DNA from: Strobilurus pachycystidiatus
Taxonomy: Eukaryota > Basidiomycota > Agaricomycetes > Agaricales > Physalacriaceae
Direction of reading: 5' to 3'
Assembly (NCBI GenBank): GCA_019915135.1
Contig: JAHLMK010000021.1
Location: 186,001 to 250,000 of the forward strand
Length of the DNA stretch: 64,000 nt
Shown: one piece after another, positions 57,215 through 64,000 of the stretch
How the letters are laid out: the number at the start of each line of letters is the position of its first letter
Position numbering within the stretch: the stretch's first letter is position 1
Notes under the pieces: model-generated
Databases searched by the model: none
The model's input: only the letters and a program-made list of their open reading frames with translations
Told to the model about the DNA's origin: nothing
Position numbers and translations under genes: made by a program

Positions 57215-59705
57215 TCAGGCAATCGCTGCCTTGCTAGCAAGCCCGGCTGCCTTTCCGTCAGGGATACGAATGAAAGTCAATACTCCTTCCTCAGCCCCGT
57301 CAAGGATGTAGTATCCTTTTCTCTCGAACTGGACAATATCGCCCTTCTTCAACGATGTAACATTCCCATCAGCCAAAGCACTGGTACGGAACTCGGTTTC
57401 AGGTGTGACGAAGTCCGCAAATGAATCCTGCTCGTCCAGCTTTCTCTTGGTGATGAGATAGTCATAATCGAGCAGAACTACATTCACGGGAGGGAGTGGG
57501 TGGGAAGGTCCATGGGATGCCAACCAGGTGATTTTCTTCTTCGTTTGGCGGAAGTCACCGTCGAGATGGAGGTCGAGGATGATTGAGGCGACGGTGCCAG
57601 AGGTAGACAGGTCGCGGGAGCGAACTACGGCGTTACCCCAATTCATGAGTGTGATCTGTCGGGGCCGTCGACAAAGGACATAGGTAAAGCAATGTGTGCG
57701 TACTTCTTCGCCGTCGTCAACGGAAAGCGCGTCAACTTGTTCAATGAGTATCTCTGAAGCAACAACGAGTATCTTTTCCCCGATGCCAGCATTCTTCTTA
57801 TGTTTTGCTTCCATCTTTACCTCGTAGCCGGCTGGCCCGCCAGCAACAAAGACCCGAACCCTACTTGGTGTTCAGCTAGGGTAGACGCAGATTCAGGAGA
57901 TGAACATACGGATCTTTGTTCTCAATCGCCCAGAACCGCGGTGCGACGGGATCGATGACCTTCTTGTTCAATGACCAGATCGCGTCCCACTCGAGCGAAA
58001 CGACAGCCTGTGACGGACCCTGGGAGAGCATGAACTGGCGCAGCGCCTCGACGGTCATTCCACGTCTACGAATCCCGCGCACAGTAGGGAGCCGAGGATC
58101 ATCCCAGCCGCGGACAAGACCGCGGTCGACAAACCAATGCAGCTTGCGCTTGGAGAGGAGCGTATAGACAAAGTTCAGGCGGCTGAAGTCCCATATGTGC
58201 ACCGGACGGAGGTTGAGTGCCTTCAGCATCCACGCATATTGGGCGTTGCGGTCGCGATACTCGTTCGTTCTCAAGGCGTGGGTCACCCCCTCGATGGAAT
58301 CCACCACTGGACAGGCAAAGTCATAGGTTGGGTAGATCTTCCACTTGTCACTACACCGGTGAGGATCATGATAAGTCTGGCATTATGATGAGGACATACG
58401 CGACACGATGATGGACGGTGGAATTTGTCCGGTAAACGACAGGATCCCGCATGGCCTTGTTTGGATCGTCCAGGCTGATTCGTGCGCGTATACACCACCG
58501 GAAGCCCTCAGTTGTGCCAAGACGCATCTCCTCAAACCGGGCAAGGTTATCTTCAACAGAAGATTCACGCCTCTGAGACGCGATGCCGTGCCAGCGCTCG
58601 TGCGCCATACGCGCGAGGTTTCCGTGTTGTTTATTAGAACAAGAACACGGGAGGTGGGCAGGCTTCGTGTTGTCTGTGTCATCTGCGTATGCTTTCCCAT
58701 CGCGAATCATCTGCACAGCGAGCTCGTAAAGCTTGTCGAAATGATCTGAGGTATGTGTGACACTGTCGCCTTCTATACCAAGGAGGCGAAGATCTTCGAG
58801 AATTGTATCCTCGAACTCGGTCTATGGTATCAGATAAGAACATAGATGGGTCGCATACTCTGAGGGTGGCAAACCTTCTCTTTGGACGGATTCGTGTCGT
58901 CGAAGCGTATGATCAGCTTGCCGTCATACATCTTTGCAAAGTATTGATTCAGCATCGCGGCCTTGGCGTGTCCGATGTGTAGATAACCACTGGGCTCTGG
59001 GGGGAACCTCGTAACAACTTTGCCTTTCTGGGCTCCTGGCAGTCCCAGAGCGAAGGATGAAGCTGTCTTTGAGCCCAAGCGCGCCTTCTCTGCCTTTGCT
59101 GTCGTGAATGCGGCCAACGAGGCTACGGTGCATGGAAGACTTTCGATGTGCGAGAACCAGCGGACTAGATGAGCGTGGCGGCTGCTGCTTTTGAGAAGAC
59201 CAAGGAGCTTCACGGATCCTGTATATATAATCAGTTCGTTAAGTACTGCGAACTTGACGACATGAACTTAGGCACACCTCTGATCTGACCCCAGATGATC
59301 CAGTCGACATGAGAGACGTCATGGCCTATGAAGAACGTTCGGAATGCAAGATAATCATCAAGCGCGTCCAAACGATCCATGATGTCCTCGAAATCAGTCA
59401 TCTCCGGGAGTGTCCTCGCCAGGCTCAAGAGTGATTCAGCCTGCGCCACAAAACGTGAAGGCCCAAATTTCAAGGGAAGGATATCGAGATACCTTTGTGC
59501 CATTTGCTGCGGGTGAGATACCGCTTACAAGGACGTAAATCAGCTCCTCTTCGCCGCCTCTGTAGAGTCGTCCGTCGATATTGAGCGTGGGTGTCGTCGC
59601 AATTTCATCGAAAACAATCTTGGTGGCCAAGTCGGTAGCAAAGGCGGCCGCACCATACGGATAGCGGGCAACAGAGACAGTCAAGGTCGCGGTCATGGTA
59701 GGCAT
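57215..59705 (-). CDS. GUS1: Cytosolic glutamyl-tRNA synthetase
   Basis: Class I synthetase that charges tRNA-Glu for cytosolic translation. Start ATG 59705-59703 ([23 protein letters not shown]); a second in-frame ATG lies three codons on. An N-terminal GST-like domain ([16 protein letters not shown]..., [40 protein letters not shown]) would bind the Arc1/AIMP-type partner. The catalytic domain has the HIGH motif in [43 protein letters not shown] (about 58900-59000). The KMSKS-equivalent LLSKRKL is at about 58150. The C-terminal beta-barrel domain ends [23 protein letters not shown] at TGA 57217-57215. About 740 residues with several short introns; it appears intact. Confidence 0.95.
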
Positions 59706-60028
59706 GAGGCAAGTGTGTTTAGAGTCAAGTTACCAGGGTGAGTGTGTATCGTGACTCCGAACTTCGAGTGAATCGAGTCACACACTCATACTTGCCTGGA
59801 CTTTGCCTGGCCGCCACACGGCAATCACGGGCCTCGCTACATGTCCCGACAGATTTGCCCATTGAGGGCGGCAAAGCATAGTCTATAGATGATCGTGGTT
59901 GAGATGGAAGCGATGAATCCCATGCTCATTGCGGTAGCCAGCACATATTCTATTACATGTGAGTGTTCAGAGTCCTACTTACTAGTGATGTACTTTACAA
60001 CTCGGATAAATTAATGCTACATGTCAAT
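59706..60028. other. Promoter region of GUS1 and 3' flank of TFIIE alpha
   Basis: 323 bp between two minus-strand genes; no frame, repeat or core promoter motif stands out. Confidence 0.5.
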
Positions 60029-61720
60029 CTACTCCCTAGCTTGCAAAATCTCGAAGTACGCCGTGTATTCTTCAGGCGTCATCAATTCGTGATGCTCCTC
60101 AGTGATCAATGACAAGGGGACGGGCTTGCCGTCCACTGCGGAAGTGTTGAGCATATGCATGACACGTCAGAAAAGGAACATACCAAGTACAGGCGGGTCA
60201 TCCTCCGGCGTCATCTGGCTATTGACGGCCTCACCATTGCCGTTTGCAGGCGGATGGATAGGCTCCTCCACTTTGAGGACCTTTAACCGCCCACTGTGCC
60301 CTTCATCTTCTCTCGACCTCGATCGTTTCCTGTAATCATTCAGGGAATCAAGATATTCCACTGAAGGCTTATGATCCTCCTCGTCGTTCCCAAAGTCATC
60401 GAAGTCAGAACTCCCAGGCGCACTCATGCCTGAAGGTGTCGCTTGTGCAGATACGGAAGCCGATGCCGCTAGACTGGCGTAATAATGGTCGTAGTCTAAG
60501 TGAGGGCATATGAGTCGACGACTCTCTCAGGTTCTGTCACTCACAATCCGCTTCGTGATTGATTGTTGGCTTCACATCCTGTTCGATGGGACTGGCGAGG
60601 TCATGATGTCGATCTGGCCGCATTCCGATAACCCCAAGGCCCCGCAATATATCATCATTGCTGGTCGGAGGTGCAGCAGCCTCGGCTCTGGCGTTCTCCT
60701 TTATACCGAGAGCCGTCAGATCACCTGTGATGGTACTCTTCAAATGCCAAGCAGGGAGCGCGTTCTGCTGCCGCTTAACCTCGGCCTCAGCGTCACGCTC
60801 CTGCTTCCGGGTCGCCTCATCCTTATCGCTGGCGATGACGACCCCAATGCCGTCGTCTTCCTTTTTGTTCGGATCGGAGCCAGCAATTTTGAGGCCCGCA
60901 CCGGCCTGGGAGGATTTTTGCTTCTCTGGGTCGACGGAGTGTGCTTGCACCCAAGCGGCAACGTCAAATGCGGGGAGGACCATGGATTCGCTCTTTTGTA
61001 GACCGGCACGAATGAAGCGCATCTGGTGATTGAACCGCTGCATCCTATCCTTTCCACCTTGGAGAGCTTCCTCGTCTTCGTTGTCAACAACTTCGCCGTG
61101 ACAGACTTTGCAGACCATGATGCCGCGCATGAAATCCATCAGTTGGTCGACGTCGAGAGGCGTGTAGGTCTCTCTGCACTGTACGCAAATATATCCTTGA
61201 TTGTCGAGTTCCTAACCCGGGATCAGAAGACGAAGAGGGGAGTGAGGTGAGAACGCACGTTACGGAGCGTCGAATCAATCTTGAAGCGCATTCTGGCCAT
61301 TCTCCACTTGACCACGTTGCAAAAGTGCTCATAGTCGATGTAGTAGTACTGCTTGCCGACAGCCCGTTGAGCGCCCTCCTTGAGCTCGTTCTGCCGGTAA
61401 CTGAGATGTTGATGAGATAGATCGGTTACAATGGCCACAGTTACGCACACTTTGACCAACTTGTCGTTTGACAAAACTGCAACAATCTTGTTCAGCTCCT
61501 TGGGCTGCAAACCCATCCTGCTCGCGAGATCATCGTCCTTGAGACTGGCAAAGTCAAGCATCCAATAAACATTCACTCGACGGCGAGCGTGTCGTGCAGA
61601 TACTTACACGGCATGCCGGGAGAGCTGGTCCATGATGATGATGTATTTGGGCTCGTAGAACGCGCGTGAAACATGCAGAACGAGAAGGCGCAGGGTCTCC
61701 TGCTCTTCTTTGGTCGACAT
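60029..61720 (-). CDS. TFA1: Transcription initiation factor IIE subunit alpha
   Basis: General RNA polymerase II factor that recruits and stimulates TFIIH. Start ATG 61720-61718 (MSTKEEQETLRLLVLHVSRAFYEPKYIIIMDQLSRHA). The extended winged helix continues after an intron (LKDDDLASRMGLQPKELNKIVAVLSNDKLVKV, YRQNELKEGAQRAVGKQYYYIDYEHFCNVVKWRMARMRFKID). A zinc ribbon follows: YICVQCRETYTPLDVDQLMDFMRGIMVCKVCHGEV (CxxC...CxxC). The C-terminal half is acidic and low complexity (SSDFDDFGNDEEDHKPSVEYLDSLNDYRKRSRSREDE). It ends LITEEHHELMTPEEYTAYFEILQARE at TAG 60031-60029. About 460 residues, intact as far as seen. Confidence 0.93.
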
Positions 61721-62446
61721 AGTGTCCGCCGGCCGTCGTTAGGCCGTGAAAAGAGTGGAATGGCGTTGTTCGAGTCAGACAAACAGCATGGATAATGGCG
61801 GTGAAAGGGAAAGAGGCGTGCGTCACGAGGCGTCACAAGAGCCAGTCTGCTAGAGTCTAGATGCAAGTCGGAAATGCGGTCCGATCTTACTGCCGCCGGC
61901 AGAAGCGCCCTTTGCCTGTCGCTCGCGCTCGCTATCTCTGTCACACTCTAGAGGGAGTCTACAGCTTCCTCTAGAGGCGGTCAAGGAGCATCTCGAATCT
62001 AAAACTTTAACTGTGCACCCCCGTCCGAGTCGACAAAATTTGGAGCATTGTCAACAAACTCCTTTCGGTGCCCCTTCCCTCATGTCTTCCTCAGATTTCG
62101 CGAACGCCTCCGTCGCTGCGAATGGAACTGGATAGGTCTTCAACGTTCAACAACAATACGTGATTGATGCCATGCCCTGGGACATCTGTCCGCATTTGCT
62201 CGCACTATGCAGTCCACAAAGGGTCGAAGGTAGAACAATAGGACTGGAGCCCTGTTTGGCTACGTTTACGCAGCATACCGGTTTATCTGGCGCGCCCTTG
62301 TCTTCATCCTTATATGTAAGTACCCTCGTTACATCGCTTCTCTACCATACTCTCCCATTATCTGAGAGCCCCCCCAAATGTACGTGCATTTGCTGTCTAT
62401 AGGTTCCTGTATAGTTTCTAATATTCAACCTACCTCAGGCTGTACT
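61721..62446. other. Divergent intergenic region, possible very small membrane-protein exons
   Basis: 726 bp between TFIIE alpha and the F-box gene. A tiny frame at 62082 (MSSSDFANASVAANGTG) and a hydrophobic stretch near 62255-62315 (GALFGYVYAAYRFIWRALVFILI) could belong to a very small membrane protein. I could not find a splice path that joins them without a stop, so no gene is called. Both flanking promoters must lie here. Confidence 0.4.
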
Positions 62447-64000
62447 ATGTTGTCTAAGCACATATTCAACAGCTCTCCCCCAGCTGAGACAGCACCGATT
62501 TCTGCCCCACCTCGCTTTCTCGGTTTAGATGCGAACGTCTCGCATCTCACCTCAGCCGCGTCGGATCCTCATGGCACCGAAGTGTCTACCTCAGAATCCA
62601 CAGCGCCCCCAGCAAAACCCCATGCTATATCGGCCAGCCCGTCTTTGCTGTGCATTCCGACCACAACAGTCGTGCCCCCGAACCCAACTCCTCCAGTAGC
62701 TCTGTCCATACTTGCCGGCGACTCCTCCGTAGAGTGCGGTATCCACCGCCTTCCCATCGAACTCCTGAACGAGATTTTCTGCCACACCCAAGAGCAGGAA
62801 TCCTTCACCACTTTCCTCGCCAATGCATGTTGGGTCGTTACCAAGGTCTGTCGCCATTGGCGTGCCATAGCGCTCCAGTGTGCCCAGCTGTGGACCACGA
62901 TCCGCGTACGCACGTCCAGCCTCTCCGGATGTCGCGATGGTGCCTCTCTGCTACGATGCATGCTCTCACGCACCAGGGGCAAGGATATCTCTTTCGTGCT
63001 GGGAGATGATGATCTTGACGAAGATGAAGCCGTAGCAGTCCAGGTGATTGATATCCTCGCTGGCTTCACCAAGCAGCTTTCTTGCCTGAGTAGTATCTGT
63101 ATGGTCGGACCCGTCGCAGTTGCCTTGCTCTCGAGCGCGAGATACAATTATCCGCGCTTGAAAGAACTATCGGTAGTTCGCCACCGCGAAGGCTGGCACT
63201 GGCCGCAGGAGTTGACTGCTTTTGAGGCTGAGTTTGCGCCGCTTCTCGAGCAAGTCCACCTGTCATGCGCTCCCATGGTCTCGGATTTCGCTCGCGCTCG
63301 GTTGCGCACCCTGTTTATCTATGAAAGCAATTACGCGCCGCTGACCGCCGACTCTGTCTACAATTTCTTGCTTCGATCACCTCATCTCGAAGAACTTGAA
63401 CTGGTATGCCACATGGATTTCGCACCGCTGCCTGTCCCACCGCGCACCACGTTTTCGAGCCTCACCTCTCTTGGCGTTGTCCCCCCCTTCAGCCTTCCCT
63501 ACCTGTCTCTGCCCAACCTTCGATCTCTGGACGTCGGGTTTCACTCAGACTCATCTCGCGAAATCAGCAGTACCCTGCATGAAGACTTTACCATTCCTTT
63601 CCTCCAGACGTCTCCCTCGCTCACCCGCCTGCGATTCACCAACTGCGAGTTGCCAATGGAAAATGCGGACTGGGCGGATCTCCTCCAGGCGGTCCCGCAT
63701 CTCGAGCATCTCGAGATCGAGTATGAAGAAGATTTTGATTTTCATCGTGCTTGGCGCTACATGTGGGCGAAGACGTCATTCACTTTGATAAATGCGCTGA
63801 TGGTGGAGTCTCAAGAGGAACTGGACTATATTACCGAGGCTGAAGCCGCAGAAGAGGGAGATGGAGGCGGTACGGATGATGAAGTAGACACTTTTCCCCC
63901 AGACGAGCCTGACGGCACCGACGAAAAGGCGACCATGGGCAGCGGCGAGGACAATGTCGACGACAAGGAGGAGGCCGGCAGGGATGTCAACGATGGGGGA
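62447..64000 (+). CDS. F-box/LRR protein (3' end outside window)
   Basis: An open frame of 518 codons runs from ATG 62447 (MLSKHIFNSSPPAETAP) to the window edge without a stop. Residues 1-95 are Ser/Thr/Pro-rich. The F-box is GIHRLPIELLNEIFCHTQEQESFTTFLANACWVVTKVCRHWRAIALQCAQLWTTI (about 62740-62910). Leucine-rich-repeat-like units follow (YPRLKELSVV, SPHLEELELV, LPNLRSLDVGF, SPSLTRLRFTNCEL, VPHLEHLEIEYE). The tail is very acidic (EAAEEGDGGGTDDEVDTFPPDEPDGTDEKATMGSGEDNVDDKEEAG). It is probably an SCF substrate receptor of unknown target. Low-complexity acidic tails are less usual in this family, and the true end is not visible. Confidence 0.82.
   Translation, partial: MLSKHIFNSSPPAETAPISAPPRFLGLDANVSHLTSAASDPHGTEVSTSESTAPPAKPHAISASPSLLCIPTTTVVPPNPTPPVALSILAGDSSVECGIHRLPIELLNEIFCHTQEQESFTTFLANACWVVTKVCRHWRAIALQCAQLWTTIRVRTSSLSGCRDGASLLRCMLSRTRGKDISFVLGDDDLDEDEAVAVQVIDILAGFTKQLSCLSSICMVGPVAVALLSSARYNYPRLKELSVVRHREGWHWPQELTAFEAEFAPLLEQVHLSCAPMVSDFARARLRTLFIYESNYAPLTADSVYNFLLRSPHLEELELVCHMDFAPLPVPPRTTFSSLTSLGVVPPFSLPYLSLPNLRSLDVGFHSDSSREISSTLHEDFTIPFLQTSPSLTRLRFTNCELPMENADWADLLQAVPHLEHLEIEYEEDFDFHRAWRYMWAKTSFTLINALMVESQEELDYITEAEAAEEGDGGGTDDEVDTFPPDEPDGTDEKATMGSGEDNVDDKEEAGRDVNDGG

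Noticed and set aside
62082..62340. Tiny membrane-protein gene upstream of the F-box gene
   Set aside because: The start-containing piece and the hydrophobic piece cannot be joined with a GT-AG or GC-AG intron without an in-frame stop.

Overview
The window reads as nuclear DNA of an agaricomycete (mushroom-forming basidiomycete). Genes are compact and on both strands, and most are cut by many introns of about 45-65 bp with CTGAC/CTAAC-like branch sites. Several families are typical of this class: a zinc-ribbon AlkB-like dioxygenase, a DUF6535 membrane protein and F-box/LRR proteins. Exons were joined by eye from splice signals and family knowledge, so each span runs from the start codon to the stop codon and includes introns. 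No tRNA, rRNA, CRISPR or plasmid-type feature was seen.

Layout. 43-2796: 5'-truncated zinc-ribbon/AlkB-like 2-oxoglutarate dioxygenase, followed by a decayed tandem copy of its 3' end (about 2990-3400). 3729-7025 (-): plasma-membrane H+-ATPase, with a long upstream region holding nothing I recognise (to 9851). 9852-11795 (-) NMD3 and 11994-18111 (+) UGGT are divergent. 19357-20226 (-): a short F-box protein. 21912-22773 (-) SPC2 and 22902-24380 (+) protoporphyrinogen oxidase are divergent, with 128 bp between their start codons. 24553-27758 (+): DUF6535 protein with a one-base frameshift. 28841-29431 and 30622-31799: two unassigned conserved-looking genes.

31800-39173 is gene-poor and repeat-rich. 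It holds a 2.6 kb element with 70 bp terminal inverted repeats and an exact 9 bp target-site duplication (32541-35174), and a diverged 190 bp tandem duplication (36201-36570). Next come a flavin halogenase-like gene with a broken Rossmann motif (39174-41088) and an alpha/beta hydrolase (41516-42797).

The last 21 kb is dense housekeeping DNA: LAA1/HEATR5 (43265-50162, -), an Env9-like membrane SDR (50345-51872, -), a four-helix-type membrane protein (52334-53277, +), a NAPE-PLD-type hydrolase (53471-54829, -), a mitochondrial-type SDR (55595-57046, +), cytosolic glutamyl-tRNA synthetase (57215-59705, -), TFIIE alpha (60029-61720, -) and a 3'-truncated F-box/LRR gene (62447-64000, +). A 458 bp foldback element (54960-55417) lies in the shared promoter of the NAPE-PLD and SDR genes.

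There is no single operon-like system. Functional themes are the secretory pathway (SPC2, UGGT, LAA1), ribosome export and translation (NMD3, GluRS), transcription (TFIIE), haem synthesis (PPOX) and membrane energisation (Pma1). The most unusual observations are the terminal-repeat element with its 9 bp duplication, the foldback element in a divergent promoter, and the lesions in otherwise open genes.
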